Positions 16,610 to 24,050 of a stretch of DNA of 36,161 nt are shown piece by piece. The position numbers were made by a program, and so were the translations under genes. Positions within the stretch are counted from its first letter, which is position 1. Every line of letters starts with the position of its first letter. This stretch comes from JAKACA01 sp050008715 (GTDB lineage Bacteria > Actinomycetota > Acidimicrobiia > Acidimicrobiales > Bog-793): assembly GCA_050008715.1 (NCBI GenBank), contig JBEKMC010000019.1:1-36161 (forward strand), in the 5' to 3' direction. The notes under the pieces are model-generated. The model was given only the letters and a program-made list of their open reading frames with translations. It did no database searches and was not told where the DNA came from.

Positions 16610-16834
16610 TCAGATGCTGGCGAGATCAGGGTCTTCTTCGCCGATACGAGCGACTTCGCGAGAGTAGGTACCGTCGGTGAGGATCCGCTCGAGGAAGTCG
16701 GCGACTTCAACAGTGACGGACGTCGCGAACGAGCCGCTCAGTTTGGGATCCAGCTCGCCCGTCCTCGCCGCTCGCGCCCGAGCGCGTATGACGGCCGCCT
16801 CGAACTCACTCGGCGTCGCGTGCTCCATCGCCAC
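16610..16834 (-). CDS. Small charged protein, candidate antitoxin
   Basis: A 74-residue protein (MAMEHATPSEFEAAVIRARA...) with an Arg/Ala-rich helix at 15-30 and an acidic C-terminus EEDPDLASI. It precedes the PIN-like gene with 5 nt between them. GTG 16834 lies 8 nt after a GATAAT -10 box, which suggests a leaderless transcript, and ATG 16828 is the alternative start. No named DNA-binding motif is recognisable. The antitoxin role rests on size, order and spacing. Confidence 0.55.
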   Translation of the reverse strand: MAMEHATPSEFEAAVIRARARAARTGELDPKLSGSFATSVTVEVADFLERILTDGTYSREVARIGEEDPDLASI

Positions 16835-16842
16835 GCAGTCAG

Positions 16843-16848
16843 ATTATC
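16843..16848 (-). promoter_or_regulatory. -10 box of the toxin-antitoxin-like pair
   Basis: GATAAT on the minus strand, followed 8 nt later by GTG 16834. No good -35 is seen. Fits a leaderless start. Confidence 0.4.
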
Positions 16849-16990
16849 GCCCACCGTGGCTATCTACGGCGGACGGGACCTTTGCCACTGGGACTGTCGA
16901 GATGGCAGAGCAGCGCCGACGGCGGTCGCCCGAGAACGACATCACCTAAGGAGCCGACTCGGCCATCTCGCTACCCGACGGCCCGTAGTT

Positions 16991-17017
16991 TTGTAGGGAC
17001 GTCCGTAGGGATGCTCG
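16991..17017 (+). repeat. 27-nt repeat with two GTAGGGAYG units (right)
   Basis: GTAGGGACG at 16993 and GTAGGGATG at 17005 have a 12-bp period. It matches 22/27 bases of 14868-14894. It lies 21 nt beyond the glnA stop codon. Confidence 0.65.
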
Positions 17018-17038
17018 GACAAAGTACCAGGTGGATGA

Positions 17039-17058
17039 CTATATGTCGTAATACAGCA
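17039..17058 (-). repeat. glnA 3'-end copy (candidate att site, right)
   Basis: The final codons LYYDI-stop of glnA, matched 17/20 by 14723-14742 with only synonymous differences. Confidence 0.55.
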
Positions 17059-18463
17059 TGAACTCCCACGGGTGCGGCCGGAGCCGGACGGCGTCGATCT
17101 CGTGCAGGCGCTTGTAGCTGATCCAGGTCTCGATCAGGTCGTCGGTGAACACGCCGCCGGCCTTCAGGTACTCCTGGTCGGCCTCGAGGGCGAGCAGGGC
17201 TTCGTCGAGCGAGGCAGGCACCTGCGGGACGTTCGCGAGCTCTTCCGGTGGGAGGTCGTAGAGGTCCTTGTCCACCGGGTCCGGCGGCTCGATCCGGTTC
17301 TGCACACCGTCGAGGCCCGCCATGAGCATGGCGGCAAAGGCGATGTAGGGGTTCGCTGCCGGGTCCGGGCAACGGAACTCCACGCGCTTTGCCTTCGGGC
17401 TCTTCGAGTAGATCGGGATCCGGCAGGCGGCCGACCGGTTCCTCTGCGAGTAGACGAGGTTGACGGGCGCTTCGTAACCGGGCACGAGCCGCTTGTAGGA
17501 GTTCGTCGTCGGCGCCGCGAAGGCGAGGATCGACTTGGCGTGCTTCAGCAGACCGCCGATGTACCAGCGCCCGATGTCGGACAGGCCGGCGTAACCGGTC
17601 TCCGCGTAGAAGAGCGGGTCCCCGCCCTTCCAGAGCGACTGGTGGCAGTGCATCCCGGAACCGTTGTCCTGGAACAGCGGCTTGGGCATAAAGGTCGCCG
17701 TGTACCCGGCGTCGCGGGCGACGTTCTTCACGACGTACTTGTAGAGCATCAGCTTGTCGGCCATGCGCAACAGGGTGTCGAAACGCATGTCGATCTCGGC
17801 CTGACCACCCGTACCGACTTCGTGGTGCTGGACCTCGATCTCGATGCCGAGGCGCTCCATCGTGAGGATCATCTCCGAGCGCAGGTCCTGGAAGTGGTCC
17901 ATCGGGGGGACGGGGAAGTACCCCTCCTTGTACCGGGGCTTGAAGCCGAGGTTCGGCTTCTCGTCTCGGGCGGAGTTCCAGATGCCCTCGATCGAGTCGA
18001 CCTGGTAGAAGGCCGAGTGCTGGTCCTGGGAGAACCGCACGTCGTCGAAGATGAAGAACTCAGCCTCCGGCCCGAAGTAGACCGTGTCGGCGATTCCCGT
18101 CGTGGCCAGGTACTGCTCCGCTTTGACGGCCACGTAACGAGGGTCACGTGAGTAGCTCTCGAGCGTCACCGGGTCGTGCACGAAGCAGTTGAGATTGATC
18201 GTCTTGTGCTGGCGGAACGGATCGAGGACCGCCGTCGATGGATCCGGCAGCAGGAGCATGTCCGACTCCTGGATCTCCTGGAAGCCCCGGATCGACGACC
18301 CGTCGAAGCCGAAACCGTCGACAAAACCGTCCTCGGTGAGCTCGTGCGCGGGCACCGAGAAGTGTTGCATGAGGCCGGGAAGGTCACAGAAGCGAAAGTC
18401 GACGATCTCGACTCCCTCGTCCTTCATCAATCGGACGACCTCGGCAGCGGTACGTTCCTGCAC
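17039..18463 (-). CDS. glnA: Glutamine synthetase type I
   Basis: A 474-residue enzyme making glutamine from glutamate, ammonium and ATP as a dodecamer in the cytosol. Signatures include FDGSSIRGF, the metal/ATP segments AEFFIFDD and NGSGMHCHQSLW, and NSYKRLVPGYEAPVN. Tyr402 in DLYDLPPEE is the conserved adenylylation site, so control by a GlnE-type adenylyltransferase is expected. GTG start at 18463 with AGGAGG (18468-18473) 4 nt upstream. It diverges from a second glutamine synthetase across a 205-nt region that holds 11-bp-phased half-sites. Its 3' end appears to be the junction of a decayed integrative element. Confidence 0.96.
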   Translation of the reverse strand: MQERTAAEVVRLMKDEGVEIVDFRFCDLPGLMQHFSVPAHELTEDGFVDGFGFDGSSIRGFQEIQESDMLLLPDPSTAVLDPFRQHKTINLNCFVHDPVTLESYSRDPRYVAVKAEQYLATTGIADTVYFGPEAEFFIFDDVRFSQDQHSAFYQVDSIEGIWNSARDEKPNLGFKPRYKEGYFPVPPMDHFQDLRSEMILTMERLGIEIEVQHHEVGTGGQAEIDMRFDTLLRMADKLMLYKYVVKNVARDAGYTATFMPKPLFQDNGSGMHCHQSLWKGGDPLFYAETGYAGLSDIGRWYIGGLLKHAKSILAFAAPTTNSYKRLVPGYEAPVNLVYSQRNRSAACRIPIYSKSPKAKRVEFRCPDPAANPYIAFAAMLMAGLDGVQNRIEPPDPVDKDLYDLPPEELANVPQVPASLDEALLALEADQEYLKAGGVFTDDLIETWISYKRLHEIDAVRLRPHPWEFMLYYDI

Positions 18464-18548
18464 CTATCCTCCTAGTAGCGGACGCGTGGCGGCGCCCGGT
18501 CGGCGCGTCAATCGCGTGAGTGTGCCACAGCCAGAGTGCCAGCCGCCT

Positions 18549-18587
18549 GTTTCGCTCAAGTCAATCGAATGTGAACGCCGTGTTAAC
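18549..18587. promoter_or_regulatory. Four 11-bp-phased half-sites, GlnR-box-like
   Basis: GTTTCG (18549), GTCAAT (18560), GTGAAC (18571) and GTTAAC (18582) start exactly 11 bp apart. Read on the minus strand they are GTTAAC, GTTCAC, ATTGAC, CGAAAC. The known actinobacterial GlnR site is made of GTnAC- and GAAAC-like half-sites with an 11-bp period. The array lies 86-124 nt before glnA and 82-120 nt before the second synthetase, so it could control both. Confidence 0.5.
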
Positions 18588-18668
18588 GGGTGCGACATGA
18601 GCCCCTCACCTGCGAGGATGGCAGGCCGGAGCGGGTAAGAATGCCGCCACCGCCGAGAAAGGAACCGA

Positions 18669-20018
18669 ATGCAGAGCCAGCGCGAATACGTGCTCCGGAC
18701 CGTCGAAGAGCGCGGGGTCCGCTTCATCCAGCTGTGGTTCACCGACGTCCTCGGCACGCCGAAATCGTTCGCCATCACGCCCGCCGAGCTCGAGAACGCC
18801 CTCGACGAGGGCATGACTTTCGACGGCTCCGCCATCGACGGCTTCAGCCGCGTGCAGGAGTCCGACGTCCTCGCCAAACCCGACCCGAAGACGTTCCAGA
18901 TCCTGCCGTTGCGGGCCGGCCGCCCCGCCGGCGAGCACTCCGAGGTCGCCCGCGTCTTCTGCGACATCGTCAACCTCGACGGCTCCCCGTTCGAGGGTTG
19001 CCCCCGTCACGTGCTCCGGAGGAACTTGGAGCGGGCGAGGGGGAGGGGTTTCTCGTTCTATGCCGCACCGGAGATCGAGTACTTCTACTTCGCCGACGCC
19101 TCGCCGACCGGCGAGCCCGTGCCGCTCGACGGCGGCTCCTACTTCGAGCTCACGGTCGCCGACCTCGCCTCCGACCTGCGCCAGCGAACTGTGCTCACCC
19201 TCGAGGACATGGGCATCCCGGTCGAGTACGCCCAACACGAGGACGCCCCCAGCCAGCACGAGATCGACCTGCGATACACCGACGCCCTCACGATGGCCGA
19301 CAACGTGATGACGGTGCGCCTCGTCGTGAAGGAGATCGCCCTCGAACGGGGTTTCCACGCCTCCTTCATGCCGAAACCCCTCTCCGGCGTGCAGGGCTCC
19401 GGCATGCACACGCACTTCTCGCTGTTCGAGGGCGACAAGAATGCCTTCTCGGATCCCGGCGACCCGCACGGCCTGTCGGAAACGGCCCGCCAGTTCATCG
19501 CCGGCCTGCTGCGGCACGCCCATGAGATCACGGCCGTGACGAACCAGTGGGTGAACTCCTACAAGCGGCTCGTCGCTGGCTACGAGGCACCGGTGCACGT
19601 CTCGTGGGCCTACAACAACCGCTCGGCGCTCGTGCGTGTGCCGATCGCGAAGCGCGGGCGGCAGGACTCGACGCGGATCGAGTTTCGCTCACCGGATCCC
19701 GCCTGCAATCCCTACCTCGCATTCGCCGTCGTGCTCGCGGCCGGGCTGCGCGGGATCGAGGAGGGCTACGAGCTCGGCCCGGAGACGTCGTCCAACCTCT
19801 TCGCCCTCACGCCGGAGGAGCTCGCCTCAGAAGGCATCCGCCCGTTGCCCACGAGCCTGCGCGACGCCCTCGTCGAGATGGAGAAGTCCGAGCTCATGGC
19901 CGAAGCCCTCGGTGAGCACGTGTTCGAATGGTTCCTGCGCAACAAGCGGGCCGAGTGGGAGGCCTACACCCGTGAGGTCACACCTTTCGAGATCGCCCGC
20001 TACCTGCCACGGCTCTGA
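18669..20018 (+). CDS. Second glutamine synthetase, GlnA2-type (non-adenylylated)
   Basis: A 449-residue type I glutamine synthetase of the shorter kind. FDGSAIDGF, APEIEYFYF, GSGMHTHFSLFEGDKNAF, NSYKRLVAGYEAPVHVSWAYNNRSALVR and RIEFRSPDPACNPYLAF are all present, so the active site looks complete. At the adenylylation position there is Phe378 (SNLFALTPEE) instead of Tyr, so it would escape GlnE control. AAAGGA (18658-18663) lies 5 nt before the ATG. It diverges from glnA and is followed 9 nt later by a GlnR-like regulator, probably in one transcript. GlnA2 in actinobacteria is a backup glutamine synthetase. Related short enzymes can instead glutamylate polyamines, which fits the neighbouring polyamine pathway but is speculative. 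Confidence 0.9.
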   Translation: MQSQREYVLRTVEERGVRFIQLWFTDVLGTPKSFAITPAELENALDEGMTFDGSAIDGFSRVQESDVLAKPDPKTFQILPLRAGRPAGEHSEVARVFCDIVNLDGSPFEGCPRHVLRRNLERARGRGFSFYAAPEIEYFYFADASPTGEPVPLDGGSYFELTVADLASDLRQRTVLTLEDMGIPVEYAQHEDAPSQHEIDLRYTDALTMADNVMTVRLVVKEIALERGFHASFMPKPLSGVQGSGMHTHFSLFEGDKNAFSDPGDPHGLSETARQFIAGLLRHAHEITAVTNQWVNSYKRLVAGYEAPVHVSWAYNNRSALVRVPIAKRGRQDSTRIEFRSPDPACNPYLAFAVVLAAGLRGIEEGYELGPETSSNLFALTPEELASEGIRPLPTSLRDALVEMEKSELMAEALGEHVFEWFLRNKRAEWEAYTREVTPFEIARYLPRL

Positions 20019-20027
20019 GGCGACCTC

Positions 20028-20753
20028 GTGGAGCCCCTCCTCGTCTACCCGGAACCGGCACCGCTATGGCTCGCCAGCGCTCTCGATTCGGCCGGCTACC
20101 CATGGCAGGCCGTCTCGACCGCTCATGCGGCAGAGCGAGCCGAGCCGGAGGACGGTTGGATGGGGGCTGTCGTCGCCACCGACGACGATTCGAGCGGGAG
20201 CCTCGCCGCCAGTCTCAGCTTCTGCCGTGTGCTGCGGGCGCGGGAGGATCCATTGCAACCCCTCCTGCTCGTCGTCGCGCCCACGCGGTTCGCCGAGCTG
20301 GACTTCCGAGAGGATCTCTTCGACGACTTCATCGTCTTCGGGGCGGAGGCGCCCGAGCTGGAAGCCCGCCTCTCGCACCTGTTCCGGCGCACGGGCCGAG
20401 GCAAGCAACACGACCTCATCATCTACGGACCGCTTGCCCTCAACCTCGAGACGTACCAGGCGGTGCTCGGCGGCCGCCCGCTTGACCTCACATTCATGGA
20501 GTACGAGCTCCTGAGGTTCCTGGCGGCGCACCCGGGAAAGGTGTTCACCCGCGAGGTGCTCCTCTCGAGGGTCTGGGGCTACGAGTACTACGGCGGCGCC
20601 CGCACTGTCGACGTGCACATCCGGCGGTTGCGAGCCAAGTTCGGCGAGGAGCACGCCCACCTCATCGACACCGTGCGCAGCGTCGGCTACCGCTTCGGTG
20701 CCATGCGCTGGCTGCCTGCCAGTGCCGGCGCGGCGGAGTCCGAAGCCGGCTGA
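20028..20753 (+). CDS. glnR: OmpR-family orphan response regulator, GlnR-like
   Basis: A 241-residue regulator. Residues 1-120 form a degenerate receiver domain: the usual N-terminal acidic pair is missing (LLVYPEP), and the acceptor region reads AVVATDDDSSG. Residues 133-226 form a winged helix (LDLTFMEYELLRFLAAHPGK, VFTREVLLSRVWGYEYYGG, RTVDVHIRRLRAKFG, VRSVGYRF). That segment is very like Streptomyces GlnR, which is an atypical receiver not regulated by ordinary phosphotransfer. GTG start 9 nt after the second glutamine synthetase. No histidine kinase is adjacent. Control of nitrogen genes is likely, and the phased half-sites at 18549 are a candidate target. Confidence 0.72.
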   Translation: MEPLLVYPEPAPLWLASALDSAGYPWQAVSTAHAAERAEPEDGWMGAVVATDDDSSGSLAASLSFCRVLRAREDPLQPLLLVVAPTRFAELDFREDLFDDFIVFGAEAPELEARLSHLFRRTGRGKQHDLIIYGPLALNLETYQAVLGGRPLDLTFMEYELLRFLAAHPGKVFTREVLLSRVWGYEYYGGARTVDVHIRRLRAKFGEEHAHLIDTVRSVGYRFGAMRWLPASAGAAESEAG

Positions 20754-20766
20754 GCTGCCCGCTCAG
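20750..20766. terminator. Short hairpin between convergent genes
   Basis: CTGAGC (20750-20755) and GCTCAG (20761-20766) pair around a 5-nt loop in the 14-nt gap between the regulator and the lipoprotein gene. There is no T-run, so a terminator role is tentative. Confidence 0.35.
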
Positions 20767-20767
20767 G

Positions 20768-21949
20768 TCAGGTAGTCGTCGTCTTCTTCGTCTTCTTCGT
20801 CTTCTTGGACTTGGGAACGGTCGTGGTCGTCGTCGGCGCTGCACCTCGCGGCTCGTAGGCGACGGCGACGGCGAACGGCCCGCCGCGGATCTTGATGGCC
20901 GCACCGACCTTGTGGGTGACGAGGTTCACCGCCACGAGCTTGTCGGTGTTCAGGCACACCACCCACGCCGTGCTGCCGTTCGGCAGGACCGCCAGGTTCT
21001 GGGCACCGTTGGGGAGCTTGATCGGCTTGCCGGCGACACCGCTTGAGATGGAGATCGGCTGTAGGTTGTTGCCCTCGCCGCCGGCCGGGGTGTTGACGAC
21101 CCAGGCGGCGTTGTGCGCCACCACGACGGCGACCGGCCCGCCGGCTGTGGCGATCGAGGCGCCGGCGGTGTCGCTCGCGACGGTGATCGGCGTGACACTC
21201 TCGGAGTTGAGGTTCGTGACGAAGACCGTCGAGCCGTCGGGTGTGACAGCGATGCCAACGGGGGCGTTGCCCACACGGATGGGCGTGAGGGCCTTCCCGG
21301 TCGACAAATCGATCGGGGTGACATCGTGGCCGATCGTCCCGGACTGTCCCGCCACGATGGCGCCGGCATCGGCCACGTAGGCCTTCGCGCCGTCCGGCGT
21401 CACGACGATTCCCTGCGGGCCGTTACCGACGACGATCGGCTTGCCAGGTTTGAGGGTCCGGAGATTGATCGGCGTAACGGTGTCGGAGTTCGCATCGGTC
21501 ACATAGGCGGTCGAGCCATCCGGCGCAATGACCACGTCGGCGGGACCCTCGCCGGCATTGACCGCCGGCAGCACCTTGTTGCTCGGGAGCACGATGGGCG
21601 TGACCGTGTTCGAGCTGTAGTTGGCGACGAGGACGAGGCGCCCGCCCGGTGCAACAGCGATCGCGTCGGGGTATGAGCCGACCCGGATCGGCGAGCTGAC
21701 GCCCTTCGGGGGCGGCGACAGCGTCACCTCGACGAGCGTCGAGCCGTTGCCGACCGTCGACCCGGAGCCCGCCAAGGCGACGTAAGCGATGAGGTTGGGA
21801 GGAAGTGGCGGGAGCGTGCTCGTGCTCGTCGGCTCCGTCGTCCCCGTCGAGGAGCCCTTGGAGCAAGCGGCCAGGCAAATGAGGGCGGCAAGAGCGACGG
21901 CACTCGAGCGCGCCACGCCGCCGGACCGGGTGATGCGCGCGCTCGTCAT
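20768..21949 (-). CDS. YVTN/YncE-type beta-propeller lipoprotein
   Basis: A 393-residue exported lipoprotein. The signal ends with lipobox LAAC (AALICLAAC), giving a lipid-anchored Cys followed by a Ser/Thr-rich linker. The body is made of repeats of about 42 residues with the YVTN pattern: GPADVVIAPDGSTAYVTDAN, GPQGIVVTPDGAKAYVADA, APVGIAVTPDGSTVFVTNLN, alternating with DTVTPINL-like strands, forming a seven-bladed propeller. The C-terminus is Lys/Thr-rich low complexity from a short 9-bp DNA repeat (about 20776-20808). ATG 21949 is preferred, and a GTG 7 codons upstream is possible. No clear ribosome-binding site. Function unknown, probably cell-surface binding. Confidence 0.85.
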   Translation of the reverse strand: MTSARITRSGGVARSSAVALAALICLAACSKGSSTGTTEPTSTSTLPPLPPNLIAYVALAGSGSTVGNGSTLVEVTLSPPPKGVSSPIRVGSYPDAIAVAPGGRLVLVANYSSNTVTPIVLPSNKVLPAVNAGEGPADVVIAPDGSTAYVTDANSDTVTPINLRTLKPGKPIVVGNGPQGIVVTPDGAKAYVADAGAIVAGQSGTIGHDVTPIDLSTGKALTPIRVGNAPVGIAVTPDGSTVFVTNLNSESVTPITVASDTAGASIATAGGPVAVVVAHNAAWVVNTPAGGEGNNLQPISISSGVAGKPIKLPNGAQNLAVLPNGSTAWVVCLNTDKLVAVNLVTHKVGAAIKIRGGPFAVAVAYEPRGAAPTTTTTVPKSKKTKKTKKTTTT

Positions 21950-22006
21950 TGCGGATCGTTCGTAGCACACCCGACGAGGCGCGGGTGTGGCAACTCGTGG
22001 AAGCTC

Positions 22007-22366
22007 CTAGAGAAACCCGGGATCCGGCGAGTACGCCCAGGCCTCGATCTCGACGAGCGCGCCCATTGGCAGACCGGCGACGGCGAAGGCGGTCCGTGCG
22101 GGGGGCTTGTCGGCGAAATGGGCCATGTACGCCTCGTTCATCGCGGCGTAGTCGGCGATGTCGGCCAGCAGCACCGTCGTCTTCACGACGTCGTACAGGC
22201 CGGAGTTCTTCGCCACGAGCAGTGTCGACGCGTTGCTGAGGGCTTGGTGAACCTGAGCTGCGACGCCCTCGACGAGGGCGCCGTCGGCGAGGCCGAGCTG
22301 TCCCGAGCAGATCAGGAAGGGACCGGCACGAACGACCGGTGTGTAAGGCCCGACTGGAGAAACCAT
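22007..22366 (-). CDS. ridA: RidA family enamine/imine deaminase
   Basis: A 119-residue protein of the YjgF/YER057c/UK114 family. PVGPYTPVVRAGPFLICSGQ, GVAAQVHQALSNASTLL, VVKTTVLLADIADYAAMNEAY and PPARTAFAVAGLPMGALVEIEAWA are all typical. The Arg in PARTAF corresponds to the catalytic Arg105 of Escherichia coli RidA. It would hydrolyse reactive enamines/imines made by PLP enzymes. The exact start is unsure. ATG 22366 gives a slightly short N-terminus, while GTG 22405 would overlap the upstream Fe-S gene by 26 nt. It probably shares a transcript with that gene. Confidence 0.85.
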   Translation of the reverse strand: MVSPVGPYTPVVRAGPFLICSGQLGLADGALVEGVAAQVHQALSNASTLLVAKNSGLYDVVKTTVLLADIADYAAMNEAYMAHFADKPPARTAFAVAGLPMGALVEIEAWAYSPDPGFL

Positions 22367-22379
22367 GTCGTGCTGTGGC

Positions 22380-22754
22380 TCAGCTGAAGGAGGAACCGCA
22401 GCCACATGTGCGTGTGGCGTTCGGGTTCGTGATGTGGAAACCGGCTTCCTGCAGGCCGTCCTTGTAGTCGAGGGTGGCGCCCGTCATGAGGCCGGCGCTC
22501 TCGGGGTCGATGACGATCTTGACACCGGAGAAGGTGCGGACGACGTCGTCGTCGGCGATCTCGGAGTCGAAGAACATCTCGTAGCTGTAGCCCGAGCAGC
22601 CGCCGGGCCGAACTGCCACGCGAAGCGCGAGGTTGTCGTTGCCCTCCTGCTTGATGAGCTCGGCTACCTTCGTCGCGGCGGCGTCGGTGAGGGTCACCGG
22701 GCTTGGCCGCTGGCCGATCTTCACGGACTTCACTGACGTCGTTGCGATGCTCAC
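22380..22754 (-). CDS. erpA: HesB/IscA/ErpA-type iron-sulfur cluster insertion protein
   Basis: A 124-residue A-type Fe-S carrier that passes clusters to apo-proteins. Three invariant cysteines are present: Cys53 in GGCSGYSYEMFF, and Cys117 and Cys119 in CGCGSSF. VTLTDAAATKVAELI is the typical start of the domain. GTG 22754 is chosen because AGGAGG (22764-22769 on the plus strand as CCTCCT) is 9 nt upstream, whereas an ATG at 22772 has its purine tract directly adjacent. It diverges from an Mrp-type Fe-S carrier, a functional partner. Confidence 0.9.
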   Translation of the reverse strand: MSIATTSVKSVKIGQRPSPVTLTDAAATKVAELIKQEGNDNLALRVAVRPGGCSGYSYEMFFDSEIADDDVVRTFSGVKIVIDPESAGLMTGATLDYKDGLQEAGFHITNPNATRTCGCGSSFS

Positions 22755-22792
22755 GGAACTGAGCCTCCTCATCCCTCCGGCTTCCTGGGAAG

Positions 22793-22798
22793 ATAATA
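22793..22798 (-). promoter_or_regulatory. -10 box of the ErpA-type gene
   Basis: TATTAT on the minus strand in an unusually AT-rich patch, about 40 nt before the GTG start. The -35 is unclear. Confidence 0.4.
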
Positions 22799-22844
22799 AC
22801 CCTGGGGTGGGTGTTTCCTGTCGCCGGTAGCCTCGCGGGGTCTT

Positions 22845-24050
22845 GTGAACACCTCTCCTCCGGATCCGCAGAAGGCCGCACAGCACTCCGCTGACGACGG
22901 CGACGTCCTGTCGGCGGAGCTGCGCGCCGCCCTACAGGGCGTCGTCGACCCCGAGCTCGGCGACAGCATCGTCGATCTCGGCATGGTGCGATCCATCACC
23001 GTGGAGGACGGGAAGGCCACCGTCGAGATCGCCCTCACGATCGCCGGATGCCCGCTGCGCAACCAGATCCGCGCTGATGTGGAGCGTCACGCCCTCGGCG
23101 TCGCGGGCGTGTCGGAGGTCGTCGTCACGACCGGCACCATGTCGGCTCCCGAGCGGGCTGCGGTCATGTCGCGGGCGAGGATGAAGGCGCAGGATCGCTC
23201 CGCCGTCACGACCGACTTCCCCCCGACGGCCCGCGTGCTCGCGATCGCCTCCGGCAAAGGCGGAGTCGGCAAGTCGTCGGTCACGGTCAACCTCGCCGTG
23301 GCCCTGGCGGCTCGCGGCTGCACCGTCGGGGTCCTCGATGCAGACGTCTGGGGCCACTCGGTCCCGCGGCTGCTCGGCATGGACGGCGAGATCGAGGCAC
23401 GTGACAAGAAGATGGTGCCCCTCAGCCTGCCCGTCGGGGAGGGGGTCGTGCGGGTGGTGTCGATGGGGTTTCTCTCGGGAGAGGACGAGGCAATCATGTG
23501 GCGCGGCCTCGTGCTGAACCGGGCGGTCCAGCACTTCCTCGAGGACGTCCACTGGGGCGATCTCGACTACCTGTTCGTGGATCTGCCACCCGGCACGGGT
23601 GACGTGCAGATGGGCCTCGCTCGCATGCTGCCGCGGACCGAGGTGCTGCTCGTGACCACGCCGCCGGTCGCCGCCCAGAAGGTGGCGGGCCGAGCGGCCG
23701 ACATGGCCCGCAAGGGGCACCTACGCATCGCCGGCGTGATCGAGAACATGTCCGCCTTCGTGTGCGCCCACGGCGAGAGCTACCCCTTGTTCGGCGAGGG
23801 CGGCGGGCGCCGCTTGTCCGAGGCGATCGGCGTGCCGCTCGTCGGCCAGGTGCCGCTCGACCCGGCTGTGTCGGTCGGCGGGGACGCCGGGACGCCGGTG
23901 GCGTTGGCGGAGGGGGAGGCAGGGGCGGCGTTTCGGGCGATCGCCGGCCGCATACTGACCGACGTCGCTCCTCTCGTCGAGATGTCAGGCTGCTCGGCCC
24001 GCATGCTGGAGCGGGTGGAACAGGCGCTCGGCCCAGCCAACCCCGATTGA
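22845..24050 (+). CDS. mrp: Mrp/NBP35-type P-loop ATPase, Fe-S cluster carrier
   Basis: A 401-residue scaffold ATPase (ApbC/Mrp). Residues 20-95 are the MIP18/DUF59 domain (VVDPELGDSIVDLGMV, IAGCPLRNQI). The deviant Walker A SGKGGVGKSS is at 136-145, followed by DADVWGHSVPRLLG, DLPPGTGDVQ and IENMSAF. The usual CxxC near the C-terminal third is CAHG here (FVCAHGESYPLFG). I recall a single Cys in actinobacterial Mrp too, so this is probably a lineage trait. GTG start at 22845, with a TAGCCT box (22828-22833) upstream giving a short leader. It diverges from the ErpA-type gene and is coupled to the flavoprotein through TTGA. Confidence 0.9.
   Translation: MNTSPPDPQKAAQHSADDGDVLSAELRAALQGVVDPELGDSIVDLGMVRSITVEDGKATVEIALTIAGCPLRNQIRADVERHALGVAGVSEVVVTTGTMSAPERAAVMSRARMKAQDRSAVTTDFPPTARVLAIASGKGGVGKSSVTVNLAVALAARGCTVGVLDADVWGHSVPRLLGMDGEIEARDKKMVPLSLPVGEGVVRVVSMGFLSGEDEAIMWRGLVLNRAVQHFLEDVHWGDLDYLFVDLPPGTGDVQMGLARMLPRTEVLLVTTPPVAAQKVAGRAADMARKGHLRIAGVIENMSAFVCAHGESYPLFGEGGGRRLSEAIGVPLVGQVPLDPAVSVGGDAGTPVALAEGEAGAAFRAIAGRILTDVAPLVEMSGCSARMLERVEQALGPANPD

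Larger units (their letters stand above)
14723..17058. mobile_element. Putative decayed integrative element at the glnA 3' end
   Basis: The last codons and stop of glnA (minus strand, 17039-17058) are echoed in the same orientation at 14723-14742. The echo encodes LYYDI plus stop, matches 17 of 20 bases, and all three differences are synonymous third positions. Beyond both stops the sequences share an ACCTGG...TTTGT stretch. Just inside each end lies a related 27-nt repeat (14868-14894 and 16991-17017). A gene 3' end restored at the junction with a displaced copy at the far end is the standard result of site-specific integration. The cargo is a four-Cys protein, a broken DUF6933 gene and a toxin-antitoxin-like pair. 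No integrase gene remains, so the element is decayed or was mobilised in trans. Confidence 0.5.

Noticed and set aside
17072..18151. 359-residue plus-strand frame opposite glnA
   Set aside because: An antisense shadow of a strongly conserved enzyme with no family features.
23762..24046. N-terminal extension of the GlcD-like flavoprotein
   Set aside because: It is an Arg-rich out-of-frame reading of the mrp gene. The flavoprotein starts at the mrp stop codon.
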